Shown here piece after piece: positions 45,020 through 53,694 of a DNA stretch of 64,000 bases. Numbering within the stretch: the stretch's first letter is position 1; each line of letters starts with the position of its first letter. The notes below the pieces were generated by a model that was not told the origin of the DNA, made no database searches, and saw nothing but the letters and a program-made list of their open reading frames with translations. The stretch lies in the NCBI GenBank assembly GCA_024685175.1, contig JAIKWD010000008.1, positions 42,022 to 106,021 on the forward strand, read 5' to 3'. The position numbers and the translations under genes were made by a program. This DNA comes from Bacteroidales bacterium (GTDB lineage Bacteria; Bacteroidota; Bacteroidia; Bacteroidales; WCHB1-69).

Positions 45020-46340
45020 CATATCCCTCATCATAGCCCGCGAGTACACCACCCGCGTAAAGAAGAAATCCTTCATCATCCTGACGTTGTTGCTGCCCAT
45101 CATGATGACAGCTCTCATTGTGCTGCCAGTCCTGCTGGTCATGCAAAGCGAAAAGAGACAAACCGCCAACATATTGGTGGTCGACGACACCGATATCTTC
45201 ATCAATGCTTTCGAAGAGACTGAAAACACGGCGTTCAGTTACCGTAGCGGTGACATCCAGCAGCTCAAGAAGGAGGCCTTCGACAGCGGTGAATACGATT
45301 GCGTGTTCCACATCCTCGACAATTCCAACGGGCTCAAGTCCAATCTCTATTATACCGAGAAACTACCGTCCAGTCTGCAAGGCAACCTGGAGAGCCAGAT
45401 GAACGAGATCTTCTTCGACAAGATTCTTCAAGACTCTCTCCACATCGAGCCCACCCGATTCGAGAAACTACAGGAACTCACCAAGGTGGATGTAACCACT
45501 GTCCAAGTGGACGATAGCGGCAAAGAACGCGAGAACATTGCCGAGATGAACGAGATGATCGGATTCATCTGCGGCTTTCTCATCTATATGGTCATCATCA
45601 TCTTCGCCAGTCAGGTGCTCCGGGGCGTTCTCGAAGAGAAAACCAACCGCATCGTGGAGGTGCTCATTTCCACCGTAAAGCCCATTCAACTGCTCATCGG
45701 CAAAATCGTGGGCATCGCCTTGGTGGGCATCACCCAGTTCGTCATCTGGATTGTGCTCACCATGGCCATTTTGGGCGGCATTCAACTCGTGGCGCCCAAC
45801 CTTTTCCAAGGGGACACTGCCACGGAAATGGTTGCCGAGACTGCTGATGCCCAAACAATTGACGCAAGCACGGAAGCAGCACTCAACATCTTCCAACGTA
45901 TCAACGATTATTTCCCTGTCTCATTTACGGAGATCATCCTCAGTTTCTTCTTCTTCTTCATCGTGGGCTACCTAATTTACGCATCCCTGTATGCGGCCAC
46001 CGGTTCGGTGGTGGACAACGAGAGCGACTCGCAGCAGTATACGATGCCCGTCACCATCCCGATGATTCTCGCCATCGTCCTTGTCCCCACCATCTCATCC
46101 AATCCAAGCGGCCAGTTGGCGTTCTGGTTCTCGATGATACCGTTGACCTCGCCTGTGGCGATGATGGTGCGCCTGCCCGCTGGCGTGCCCCTGTGGCAAC
46201 TGCTCACCTCAATGGCCCTGGCCCTGCTGTTCCTCGTCTTCTGCATCTGGTTCGCCGCCAAGGTTTATCGCGTCGGCATTCTGATGTACGGCAAGAAACC
46301 CAGTTGGAAAGAGATATTCCGCTGGCTGCGTAAGGCCTAA
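45009..46340 (+). CDS. ABC transporter permease (NatB/ABC-2 type)
   Basis: The 443-residue inner-membrane protein has one N-terminal membrane segment (about 22-45). A large extracytoplasmic domain (about 46-180) follows, then five membrane segments (about 185-425). LEEKTNRIVEVLISTVKPIQLLIGKIVGI near 215-245 is the conserved ABC-2 motif that contacts the ATPase. Domain order and length match NatB-like permeases. Its start lies inside the end of the ATPase gene, so the pair is translationally coupled. No third component is adjacent. Confidence 0.9.
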   Translation: MSNNISLIIAREYTTRVKKKSFIILTLLLPIMMTALIVLPVLLVMQSEKRQTANILVVDDTDIFINAFEETENTAFSYRSGDIQQLKKEAFDSGEYDCVFHILDNSNGLKSNLYYTEKLPSSLQGNLESQMNEIFFDKILQDSLHIEPTRFEKLQELTKVDVTTVQVDDSGKERENIAEMNEMIGFICGFLIYMVIIIFASQVLRGVLEEKTNRIVEVLISTVKPIQLLIGKIVGIALVGITQFVIWIVLTMAILGGIQLVAPNLFQGDTATEMVAETADAQTIDASTEAALNIFQRINDYFPVSFTEIILSFFFFFIVGYLIYASLYAATGSVVDNESDSQQYTMPVTIPMILAIVLVPTISSNPSGQLAFWFSMIPLTSPVAMMVRLPAGVPLWQLLTSMALALLFLVFCIWFAAKVYRVGILMYGKKPSWKEIFRWLRKA

Positions 46341-46362
46341 CCCGGATTCGAACAGATTTTTA

Positions 46363-46370
46363 TACCTTTG
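46363..46370 (+). promoter_or_regulatory. Promoter -7 element of the MutS-related gene
   Basis: TACCTTTG matches TAnnTTTG and lies 22 bases before the ATG at 46392. It overlaps an in-frame TTG at 46368, which therefore cannot be the start from this promoter. Confidence 0.65.
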
Positions 46371-46391
46371 CACTCCATAAAAGACTACGAT

Positions 46392-47744
46392 ATGCTTTTC
46401 AAAAACTCCTTCGAACAAAACCCCGCACTCCGCTTCGTGTACGACCAACTCCAGATGGCATCCAATCTCGGTCGCCACTACCTGCTGGACCTACCCTTCT
46501 GCACGGACGAAGAGGCGTTGCGCTCGGAGTTCGAGTTGCTGGCACAGACGGTCGCCTTGACACAAAACGACAGCAACCGCACAAAATGGACGCATATTCG
46601 TAACAATCTACACCAGATCAACGACATACGACCGACACTCGTCGCCCTTGCCGATGGCGTGACCTTGGATGACATCCAACTCTTCGAGATCAAGAAAACA
46701 GCCATCCTCACCCGCAAGATCGCGGACGACCTGAAAGCCATTCGTTGTGACGTATTTCCGCTGGAAAACATGGATACCGTGGTGGCCATCCTCGACCCGG
46801 AGCACACCAACATTCCACACTTTTACGTCTATTCCGCCTACGACCACGAGTTGGCCACTTTGCGCGAGCGCATCGAACACGCCCAAAGCACCGCCGAAGC
46901 GGAAGAGTATCGTTTCGAGGCTCAAAAGGTGGAAGACCGCGTGCGGGGCAAACTGAGCCAAAAACTGCTGACCTACCACAATGCCATTGCGCACAACCTC
47001 GACACCTTGGCCCATCTTGACTTACTATTGGCCAAGGCGCGCCTCGCCATCCAATGGAACGCCTGTCGTCCAAATATCGGCAATCACACTCGATTAATGG
47101 GGCTCTATAATCCGGAAGTGGATCACGCCTTACGCGAGAAGGGACGTACATTCCAACCTGTGGACATCCAATTCGGTCGCGAAGCCATCCTCATCACCGG
47201 CGCCAATATGGCCGGCAAGTCCGTATTACTCAAAACAGTCTCGTTAGCTCAGCACCTTTTTCAATTTGGCTTTTATATTCCAGCCAAAGAGGCTGACATG
47301 TCCATTGTGGATATTATTATAAATAGTATAGGGGACAACCAATCGGAGACGAGTGGTCTTTCCTCCTTCGCCGTGGAGATTCTGACGGTGGATAAAATCA
47401 TCCGATCGGCTCGTGCCGGACAGAAAGTTCTTGCACTTGTCGACGAACTGGCCCGCACTACGAATCCGGAAGAGGGCAAGATTCTCGTTGGCAACTATTT
47501 GCATTTAGCACAGAAGTTGGGCATCACCACCCTCGTAACCACCCACTACAGCGGCATCAAGGCCACCTGCAGACGCTTGCGCGTGAAGGGGCTCCAGTTG
47601 TCCGAAAACCAAACAATCACCATGGGGAATATCGGAGACTTCATGGACTACTCGTTGGTGGAGACCGAAGCCGACGAAGTGCCCATGGAGGCCTTCACCA
47701 TCGCCAAGCTGTTTGGCGTAGACGCAGAGATACTGGGAAGTTAG
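46392..47744 (+). CDS. Short MutS-related ATPase lacking the mismatch-recognition domain
   Basis: The 450-residue protein has a helical lever/clamp-like region (about 20-235) and a MutS-type ATPase domain. Walker A is GANMAGKS (Gly270-Ser277), followed by SIGDNQSETSGLSSFAVE near 322-340. Walker B is LALVDELARTTNPEEG near 357, and the His switch is in LVTTHYSG near 390. There is no N-terminal mismatch-reading domain with the Phe-x-Glu motif, and no C-terminal Smr nuclease domain. It is therefore neither MutS1 nor MutS2, but a member of the short MutS-related group common in Bacteroidota, whose role is not established. The ATG at 46392 fits the promoter. Its TAG stop is the first triplet of a heptad repeat. 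Confidence 0.85.
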   Translation: MLFKNSFEQNPALRFVYDQLQMASNLGRHYLLDLPFCTDEEALRSEFELLAQTVALTQNDSNRTKWTHIRNNLHQINDIRPTLVALADGVTLDDIQLFEIKKTAILTRKIADDLKAIRCDVFPLENMDTVVAILDPEHTNIPHFYVYSAYDHELATLRERIEHAQSTAEAEEYRFEAQKVEDRVRGKLSQKLLTYHNAIAHNLDTLAHLDLLLAKARLAIQWNACRPNIGNHTRLMGLYNPEVDHALREKGRTFQPVDIQFGREAILITGANMAGKSVLLKTVSLAQHLFQFGFYIPAKEADMSIVDIIINSIGDNQSETSGLSSFAVEILTVDKIIRSARAGQKVLALVDELARTTNPEEGKILVGNYLHLAQKLGITTLVTTHYSGIKATCRRLRVKGLQLSENQTITMGNIGDFMDYSLVETEADEVPMEAFTIAKLFGVDAEILGS

Positions 47745-47776
47745 CGGATAGCGGATAGCGGACAGCGGATAGCGGA
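47742..47776. repeat. Heptanucleotide array TAGCGGA x5 starting at the mutS-like stop codon
   Basis: Five head-to-tail copies of TAGCGGA fill 47742-47776, and the fourth copy has C for T. The first TAG (47742-47744) is the stop codon of the MutS-related gene. It is the cleanest of the 7-base arrays. Confidence 0.9.
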
Positions 47777-47783
47777 TCAACTT

Positions 47784-47811
47784 TGAATTCTGAATTTTGA
47801 ATTTTGAATTA
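47784..47811. repeat. Heptanucleotide array TGAATTN x4
   Basis: Four copies of TGAATTN (ending C, T, T, A) occupy 47784-47811, seven bases after a different 7-base array. The same TGAATTC-TGAATTT pair recurs at 61255-61268, and its complement-like CAGAATT pair at 59418-59431. A small hairpin, CGACC/GGTCG, follows at 47812-47824. Confidence 0.85.
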
Positions 47812-47882
47812 CGACCTTCGGTCGTGCACAGCATTTTGTTTAAAATAAAATATTGACTCAGAGCCGAGTATATTATAAAAAA

Positions 47883-47892
47883 TGTATATTTG
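47883..47892 (+). promoter_or_regulatory. Promoter of the rplC-rpsS cluster
   Basis: TGTATATTTG matches the extended TAnnTTTG element. It leaves a leader of about 115 bases before the rplC ATG. The leader contains complementary ACAACC/GGTTGT (around 47930 and 47965) and CTTG/CAAG segments, and could be a regulatory fold. Confidence 0.65.
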
Positions 47893-48012
47893 CAGGCTCG
47901 TAATTTCAACCGCGAAGTGTTGACAACCTACTTGTTTTCAAGAAGTTATCACAAAAGAATGGTTGTAATACGATGCGTAAAAGACACTAAATTTTTTATA
48001 AATCAATTAAAA

Positions 48013-48642
48013 ATGTCAGGATTAATAGGAAAAAAAATTGGTATGACTAGCATCTACGATGCCTCCGGCAAGATCGTGCCGTGCACAGTGATAGAGGCTG
48101 GTCCTTGCGTGGTTACGCAAGTCAAGACCGTCGAGAAAGACGGCTACAGTGCAATCCAATTGGGTTACGACGAGAAGAAAGAGAAAAACACGACGAAGCC
48201 TTTGAAGGGTCATTTCGCCAAGGCCGGCACCACGCCGAAGAAGATCTTGCACGAATTCACCCGTTTCGAGGAAGGTCACAAGAAAAGCTTCGGTGAAGTC
48301 TTGGACGTGACGGTATTCGAGGAAGGCGAGTTCGTGGATGTGAGCGGCACCTCCAAGGGTAAAGGTTTCCAGGGTGTCGTAAAGCGCCATGGTTTCCGCG
48401 GTGTCGGCGATGCCACACACGGCCAGCACAACCGTTTGAGAGCCCCCGGTTCTATGGGTGCATCCTCTTACCCTTCCCGCGTGTTCAAAGGCATGCGTAT
48501 GGCAGGCCAAATGGGCAACGCCAAGGTAAAGATCATCAACCTTCAAATTTTGAAGATTGTGAAAGAAAAGAATTTATTAGTAGTAAAAGGTTCTGTTCCC
48601 GGAGCCAATGGATCTTATTTAATTGTTGAAAGATGGAGTTAA
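48013..48642 (+). CDS. rplC: 50S ribosomal protein L3
   Basis: The 209-residue protein is L3, an early-assembly protein near the peptidyl transferase centre. The characteristic start [16 protein letters not shown] and the [13 protein letters not shown] and [19 protein letters not shown] blocks (about 115-155) are intact. A longer in-frame reading upstream to 47890 begins inside the promoter and is rejected. This is the first gene of a five-gene fragment of the S10 operon; rpsJ, which normally precedes it, is missing. It overlaps rplD by 10 bases. Confidence 0.97.
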   Translation: MSGLIGKKIGMTSIYDASGKIVPCTVIEAGPCVVTQVKTVEKDGYSAIQLGYDEKKEKNTTKPLKGHFAKAGTTPKKILHEFTRFEEGHKKSFGEVLDVTVFEEGEFVDVSGTSKGKGFQGVVKRHGFRGVGDATHGQHNRLRAPGSMGASSYPSRVFKGMRMAGQMGNAKVKIINLQILKIVKEKNLLVVKGSVPGANGSYLIVERWS

Positions 48643-49262
48643 CAGTATATAAAATAGACGGCAGCGAAGCTGCAAGAACGGTTACCCTGAATGATCAGAT
48701 CTTCAATGTGGAACCCAACGATCACGCCATCTGGCTTGATGTAAAACAATATTTGGCCAACCAAAGACAAGGCACGCACGACACGCTCGAGCGTTCCACC
48801 GTTTCCGGTAGTACCCGCAAGCTCAAGAGACAAAAAGGTACTGGCGGCGCACGTGCCGGTAGCATCAAGAGCCCGACCATCCGCGGCGGTGCGACGGTTT
48901 TCGGACCTCACCCCAGAGATTACTCCTTCAAGTTGAACAAGAAAGTGAAGAGACTCGCCCGTTTCTCCGCCTTCACCTACAAACAAAAGGAAGGCAAAAT
49001 CACCGTGGTGGAAGACTTCAACTTCGACGCCCCCAAGACGAAGGCATACAAGGAACTCCTCAAGAACCTCAAACTTGACGGTCAGAAGACTCTGCTCCTC
49101 ACCCCGGAAGTCAACAAGAACGTGTATTTGTCCGCCCGCAACCTGCAACGCACCCGCGTGATGCGCGCAAACGAGGCAAACACCTACCATGTGCTCAACG
49201 CCGGCCACCTCATCCTTTGTGAGAGCAGCCTTGCCGAGTTGGAAAAAATGTTAGGCGAATAA
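48633..49262 (+). CDS. rplD: 50S ribosomal protein L4
   Basis: The 209-residue L4 protein has the family loop [33 protein letters not shown] (about 68-100), whose tip lines the peptide exit tunnel. In E. coli L4 also represses its own S10 operon; whether that holds here is unknown. The ATG lies within the last codons of rplC, so the two are translationally coupled. The length is normal for Bacteroidota. Confidence 0.97.
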   Translation: MELTVYKIDGSEAARTVTLNDQIFNVEPNDHAIWLDVKQYLANQRQGTHDTLERSTVSGSTRKLKRQKGTGGARAGSIKSPTIRGGATVFGPHPRDYSFKLNKKVKRLARFSAFTYKQKEGKITVVEDFNFDAPKTKAYKELLKNLKLDGQKTLLLTPEVNKNVYLSARNLQRTRVMRANEANTYHVLNAGHLILCESSLAELEKMLGE

Positions 49263-49288
49263 TTATCAAACCTTAAAAAAGAAAAACA

Positions 49289-49579
49289 ATGAGTATCATT
49301 ATAAAACCCATCATCAGCGAAAAAATGACGCAGACGGCTGACAAGTACAACCGCTACGGCTTTATGGTGACCCGCGAAGCCACCAAGCCCGAAATCAAGC
49401 GCGAAGTAGAAGCCGTTTATGGTGTAAAAGTAGTCCGTGTGAACACCCTGATCCAACGCGGTAAAGTCCAGAACCGTAACACTAAGGCTGGCGTCATTAC
49501 AGGTCAGAAGAACAACTTCAAGAAGGCCTACGTGTTCGTGGACAAGGATCAAAAAATCGATTTTTATAGTAATATTTAA
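49289..49579 (+). CDS. rplW: 50S ribosomal protein L23
   Basis: The 96-residue protein is L23, at the exit of the peptide tunnel, where trigger factor and SRP dock. The typical [10 protein letters not shown] opening and [11 protein letters not shown] near 45-55 are present. It lies 26 bases after rplD and 5 bases before rplB, in the conserved order. Confidence 0.96.
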   Translation: MSIIIKPIISEKMTQTADKYNRYGFMVTREATKPEIKREVEAVYGVKVVRVNTLIQRGKVQNRNTKAGVITGQKNNFKKAYVFVDKDQKIDFYSNI

Positions 49580-49584
49580 AAAAA

Positions 49585-50409
49585 ATGGCACTTAAAAAGT
49601 ACAAACCAGTAACGCCGGGTCAGCGCTTCAAAGTGATCAGCGCATTTGACGACATTACCACCAGCACGCCCGAAAAGAGCTTGCTGAGTCCGAAACACCG
49701 GACAGGCGGAAGAAACAACAGTGGTAAGATGACGGTACGGTACCGCGGTGGCGGTCACAAGAAGATGTACCGTATGATTGACTTCAAGAGAGAGAAAGAT
49801 GGCATTCCCGCCACCGTGAAGACGATTGAGTACGATCCCAACCGTTCCGCTCGTATCGCCCTCGTGTTCTATGCAGACGGCGAGAAACGCTACATCGTGG
49901 CTCCTCATGGTATCAAGGTTGGCCAGGAAATCCTCAGCGGCAGCGGCGTGTCCCCCGACTTGGGCAACTGCCTGCCTGTTGGCGAAATCCCCTTCGGCTC
50001 CATTATTCACAACATCGAGATGCGTCCCGGCCAAGGTGCCAAGATCGCCCGTAGCGCCGGCTCTTACGCCCAACTGATGTCCCGCGAAGGCAAATATGCG
50101 ATCATCAAGCTGCCTTCCGGCGAAACCCGTATGATCCTCTGCGCCTGCAAGGCCACCATCGGCATCGTCTCCAACGGCGACCACAGCCTCGAGGTGTCCG
50201 GCAAGGCCGGTCGTAGCCGCTGGCTCGGCAGACGCCCGCGCAACCGTGGCGTTGTTATGAATCCTGTCGATCACCCAATGGGTGGTGGTGAAGGTCGTGC
50301 CTCCGGTGGACATCCACGCTCTCGTCGCGGTATTCCTTCCAAGGGTTACAAGACCAGACATCCTAAGAAGAATTCCAGCCAGTACATCATCGAAAGAAGA
50401 AAGAAATAA
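49585..50409 (+). CDS. rplB: 50S ribosomal protein L2
   Basis: The 274-residue L2 protein is needed for subunit association and peptidyl transfer. The sequence contains [14 protein letters not shown] near 50 and the near-invariant [23 protein letters not shown] (about 222-245, with the essential His in DHPMGG). Length is normal. Spacing to rpsS is 17 bases. Confidence 0.97.
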   Translation: MALKKYKPVTPGQRFKVISAFDDITTSTPEKSLLSPKHRTGGRNNSGKMTVRYRGGGHKKMYRMIDFKREKDGIPATVKTIEYDPNRSARIALVFYADGEKRYIVAPHGIKVGQEILSGSGVSPDLGNCLPVGEIPFGSIIHNIEMRPGQGAKIARSAGSYAQLMSREGKYAIIKLPSGETRMILCACKATIGIVSNGDHSLEVSGKAGRSRWLGRRPRNRGVVMNPVDHPMGGGEGRASGGHPRSRRGIPSKGYKTRHPKKNSSQYIIERRKK

Positions 50410-50426
50410 TCTAAAAGCTTTATATT

Positions 50427-50705
50427 ATGAGTCGTTCATTAAAAAAAGGTCCGTATATACATTACAAACTCGAACAACGTGTGATCGCCGCCCAAGAGTC
50501 CGGCAAGAAATCTACTATCAAGACGTGGTCCCGCGCCTCTATGATTTCCCCCGACTTCGTCGGCCTCACCATCGCTGTCCACAACGGCAACAAGTTCATC
50601 CCCGTCTATGTGACCGAAAATATGGTTGGCCACAAACTCGGCGAATTTGCCCCCACTCGTATATTCCGCGGACACGCCGGCAACAAGGACAAAGGTTCCA
50701 AGTAA
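50427..50705 (+). CDS. rpsS: 30S ribosomal protein S19
   Basis: This 92-residue protein binds 16S rRNA with S13 in the head of the small subunit. [49 protein letters not shown] and [11 protein letters not shown] are typical. It is the last gene of this ribosomal cluster; the usual next gene rplV is absent and a strong terminator follows within 56 bases. Confidence 0.97.
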   Translation: MSRSLKKGPYIHYKLEQRVIAAQESGKKSTIKTWSRASMISPDFVGLTIAVHNGNKFIPVYVTENMVGHKLGEFAPTRIFRGHAGNKDKGSK

Positions 50706-50760
50706 GCCCCAAAGCATTAGATTTCCTTCCCTCGATATCCATCATTACACTATATGCAAA

Positions 50761-50791
50761 ATCCTCCCGAATCTCGGGGGGATTTTTTTTG
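50761..50791 (+). terminator. Strong intrinsic terminator after rpsS
   Basis: A 10-base stem (50761-50770 with 50774-50783, one T-G pair, 3-base loop) is followed by a run of eight T. It ends the truncated ribosomal-protein transcript. Confidence 0.9.
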
Positions 50792-50845
50792 CCAGCGGCC
50801 AGATGTCAGATTTGAGGCGTAAGAAAGAGAAAAGCAATCCAATGG

Positions 50846-50869
50846 GATCATTGGTTCATTGGGTCATTG
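50846..50869. repeat. Octanucleotide array of three units near the lipid-kinase stop
   Basis: Three successive 8-base units, GATCATTG, GTTCATTG and GGTCATTG, fill 50846-50869, four bases from the stop codon of the downstream leftward gene. The period is 8 rather than 7, but the position beside a stop codon matches the heptad arrays. Confidence 0.6.
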
Positions 50870-50872
50870 AAC

Positions 50873-51823
50873 CTACATTCCTGTCAGTACGTTCAGCGCC
50901 TGCGGAATGACTTCAATACGATAGTCGCCGGTGGGTAGGAGTTCGCCCTCCACTTCGGCACGGAACAATTCAGAGGGATGGATTTCCACCCGTGCAGTTG
51001 AACAGGTGCGAATGCCTTTTATCTTTTGGATATGCTTGCCCTTGAACATACTCACGAAGTTGGTCAAGATCGTGAAAACGCTCACTTCAGGGATTAGGAC
51101 GACAGCCAGGTTCCCGTCATCCGGCACGGCCATCGGCACCTGACGGATTCCTCCGCCGTTATACTGTCCCAAGCCGGCAACCAGCAGGAACGAATTGCCC
51201 TCGTACTGCATATCGCCGCTATCCACTTTAACGGGGACGCTCTTGTAGCCGAACAAGGCCCTTATCAGTCCCAGAATATACACCGAGATACCAAGAAAAC
51301 GCGGCCGGTTGTACACCACATCATAGATGACTTCGGCATCAAAACCAAAACCGGCGATATTGATGAAATGTCGCTTGTTGATCTCCCGGCCACCGTCCAA
51401 AGTGGTCACTACGCCAACATCGTGCTGGATGAAACGGCCCCGTCTGAAAAGGTCCAGATTGTGGCCATAATCTTTGTGATAGCGATGGCTTCTGGCCCAG
51501 TCGTTGCCCCTGCCGAGCGGGAGAACGGCTAGGAAGACCTCGTTGGGGTTCACACCCGACTGCATAATGCCGTTAACCACCTCATTGATGGTACCATCTC
51601 CCCCCACCACCATCAGATGGCGCTTACCTTCCTGGCAGAGTCGTTGGGCGGTCTCTATGCCTTGCCCGCAGCCTTCCGCCTTGTGAAGCTCGTGTCGTAT
51701 TCCCTTTGATTCCAAGTTATCGGATATCTCGCGCCAGTGGGCGAGACACTTTTTACCTAAAGCGTTCGGATTCGCTATGACTTGCCATTGATGGCCAGTC
51801 ACATCTATTTGGTTGATGGACAT
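50873..51823 (-). CDS. Diacylglycerol/sphingosine kinase family lipid kinase
   Basis: This 316-residue protein has the DAGK catalytic domain, with the nucleotide-binding GGDGT in LMVVGGDGTINEVVNGI near residue 75. LPLGRGNDWARS near 103 matches the conserved LPxGTxND block with Arg in place of Thr. The C-terminal beta-sandwich domain (about 145-316) is complete. Members phosphorylate diacylglycerol, sphingoid bases or related lipids; Bacteroidales make sphingolipids, so either substrate is possible. The gene is leftward with a shared terminator region at 51836-51861. Confidence 0.87.
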   Translation of the reverse strand: MSINQIDVTGHQWQVIANPNALGKKCLAHWREISDNLESKGIRHELHKAEGCGQGIETAQRLCQEGKRHLMVVGGDGTINEVVNGIMQSGVNPNEVFLAVLPLGRGNDWARSHRYHKDYGHNLDLFRRGRFIQHDVGVVTTLDGGREINKRHFINIAGFGFDAEVIYDVVYNRPRFLGISVYILGLIRALFGYKSVPVKVDSGDMQYEGNSFLLVAGLGQYNGGGIRQVPMAVPDDGNLAVVLIPEVSVFTILTNFVSMFKGKHIQKIKGIRTCSTARVEIHPSELFRAEVEGELLPTGDYRIEVIPQALNVLTGM

Positions 51824-51835
51824 AATAGATAAAAG

Positions 51836-51861
51836 AAAAGGCCACTCTAAAGCGGCCTTTT
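51836..51861. terminator. Terminator between the T9SS Omp28 gene and the lipid kinase
   Basis: AAAAGGCC (51836-51843) pairs with GGCCTTTT (51854-51861) around a 10-base loop. The A and T flanks make it work in either direction. Both flanking genes are leftward, so it ends the upstream gene at 51883. Confidence 0.85.
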
Positions 51862-51882
51862 ATATGCTTATAATTAATATGA

Positions 51883-53580
51883 TTAGTGTTTAATAATCTT
51901 TTGTGTTGCGATACTACCTGATTCAGTGACAACCTTCATCACATAAACGCCGTTAGTAAGATCATAGACAGACACTGTATGGACGTCACCGTTCTCGCTG
52001 CGGACGAGTTGTCCTTGCAAGTTGTAGATTTGTGCAGAGCGAATGGGTTCATCGGCGGTAATATTAATCACATCACTAACTGGATTAGGGAATATCACAA
52101 TATTGTCTTGTGCATTGTCTTCTATGCCTAATGCGGTGACAGATAACATAGCTTGTACTCCATATCCCATCGAAGAAGTAGCAATGTTCAAGATCTGATA
52201 ATTATCGGCGTTATACAAACGAATGTAGCCGCCAGAGATACCGTCACCGTATGCATCTTTCACTTCAAGACGATAACAGCCAGGCTCAGAAGGATTGAAT
52301 GGGAACGAGTTGACTGCATTATTAGAGAAATTGCTGCCTTGTTGGACCACATTGCCATTAGGTCCATAGATCTTATAAGATGTTTCACTGGCGTACTGAT
52401 CCGTTTTGATCTTCAGCGTCATTGAACCTGCACAATACACCCAATTCTTTCTGATAGAAACAGAACACATATCCGATGAAACAGCCTCACCATTAGCCTC
52501 AAGAAGTTGTGTTTTAATCATTTGGTTAGTATTGGTACTAACCACAAAAGGATCTATGCTTACTGCAGCTTTGCTTAAAGCGGGAATATTACCAGTCCAA
52601 TTATAATAATGAGGTTCGGTGCTTCCCCCAACAAGATATTTAAACTTCATGGATGTAATCGGTTCAGTACCGGAATTTTTAACAGACATAGTCACACTTG
52701 CGAGATTATCACATGTACTTTGAGGGTTGTCGTCCACATAATCCACACGCGGCATAATGGAAGGTTGATTGGTATCTACAATATCCACTTTGCATCCCGT
52801 CAGGATGTCCTTATGGCCACGGGCTACGAAAGCGACGAAGTGCAAATCCTCAATGCGGGCTTGAATGGCTGTAGGCGAGCCAAGACTTTCAGGAATGGTA
52901 TACCTATAGGTCTTTTCAACGAAGGAGCCCTCTGTAGTGGAATCAACGGTTTCGCCCCATTGGCCCGTTATGAGATGGCGCAACATGTGCATGTGACGAT
53001 AATGTGAGCCCTCCACTTGTGACGGATTCAAAGAAGATCCCGCTTGAGGTCCCATTACATTGTCTTGGAGGATAGCCACATTAAGGCTGTTCTCGACAGT
53101 TTCTTCCGCCGTATAATAAAGTTGCACAGTCAAAACGAGTTCACGGGTAGACCAGTCTAATGTACCACGAGCGGCAATATTCACTGGAGAAGACATAGCC
53201 AAGATCTGATTAGAGGCTTCTTCCCATTTGTCTCTATTCAAGACTGAACCCATTGAGAACGTGTGGCGATTTACCGTTCCAGAGGGCCAAGAGCTAACAC
53301 TAAATTGGTTTCCAAGTGCTTCACCAAATTGGGTAGTATAGGTATTCGCCGCGTAATAACCTTCATGAACATTGATTAACACAACACGATCTGGATGTGC
53401 TGTATAAATATCATTGGCAATACCGTGGCCGGCGGGGCACCATCCACAATTAACACCCGTAAACTCTTCCAAGACGACATTACGATTGGAAGGGGTGGTT
53501 GAGACAAATCGCCCATCCTGGGCTGACAACATAGTCAATGAGAGCAATCCTAATACAATAAGGGATAAAAGCTTTTTCAT
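51883..53580 (-). CDS. Secreted Omp28-domain protein with T9SS sorting signal
   Basis: The 565-residue protein has a signal peptide ending near TMLSAQ. An Omp28-type thioredoxin-like domain (about 30-260) follows with CGWC (Cys45, Cys48) in LEEFTGVNCGWCPAGH. A CARDB/Ig-like region covers about 280-380, then a calcium-binding-like GDGISGGYIRLYN segment near 450. A type A T9SS CTD (IVIFPNPVSDV to KIIKH, about 490-565) ends it. It is a second Omp28-domain protein in this window, but routed to the cell surface by T9SS instead of being a lipoprotein. Promoter TGTATATTTG lies at 53627-53636 (complement). Confidence 0.85.
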   Translation of the reverse strand: MKKLLSLIVLGLLSLTMLSAQDGRFVSTTPSNRNVVLEEFTGVNCGWCPAGHGIANDIYTAHPDRVVLINVHEGYYAANTYTTQFGEALGNQFSVSSWPSGTVNRHTFSMGSVLNRDKWEEASNQILAMSSPVNIAARGTLDWSTRELVLTVQLYYTAEETVENSLNVAILQDNVMGPQAGSSLNPSQVEGSHYRHMHMLRHLITGQWGETVDSTTEGSFVEKTYRYTIPESLGSPTAIQARIEDLHFVAFVARGHKDILTGCKVDIVDTNQPSIMPRVDYVDDNPQSTCDNLASVTMSVKNSGTEPITSMKFKYLVGGSTEPHYYNWTGNIPALSKAAVSIDPFVVSTNTNQMIKTQLLEANGEAVSSDMCSVSIRKNWVYCAGSMTLKIKTDQYASETSYKIYGPNGNVVQQGSNFSNNAVNSFPFNPSEPGCYRLEVKDAYGDGISGGYIRLYNADNYQILNIATSSMGYGVQAMLSVTALGIEDNAQDNIVIFPNPVSDVINITADEPIRSAQIYNLQGQLVRSENGDVHTVSVYDLTNGVYVMKVVTESGSIATQKIIKH

Positions 53581-53626
53581 ATGTTTCGTTTCGTTAAATA
53601 ATAATACTTCTGGTTATAAAAGCCTG

Positions 53627-53636
53627 CAAATATACA
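53627..53636 (-). promoter_or_regulatory. Promoter -7 element of the T9SS Omp28 gene
   Basis: The complement reads TGTATATTTG, the extended TAnnTTTG element. It leaves a leader of about 40 bases before the ATG at 53580. Confidence 0.65.
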
Positions 53637-53694
53637 AAAAAGATATTCACTTCAACTTACAGGGGAAAAAAATAATAAAATAAAAAAAATAGAG

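Noticed and set aside
46368..46391. Upstream TTG start for the MutS-related protein
   Set aside because: The TTG lies inside the TACCTTTG promoter element, so it would not be in the transcript.
47742..47811. CRISPR array
   Set aside because: Units are 7 bases with no spacers, and no cas genes are present. No repeat-spacer pattern occurs anywhere in the window.
47890..48012. In-frame N-terminal extension of rplC
   Set aside because: It starts inside the TGTATATTTG promoter and adds residues not found in L3. [12 protein letters not shown] is the normal L3 start.
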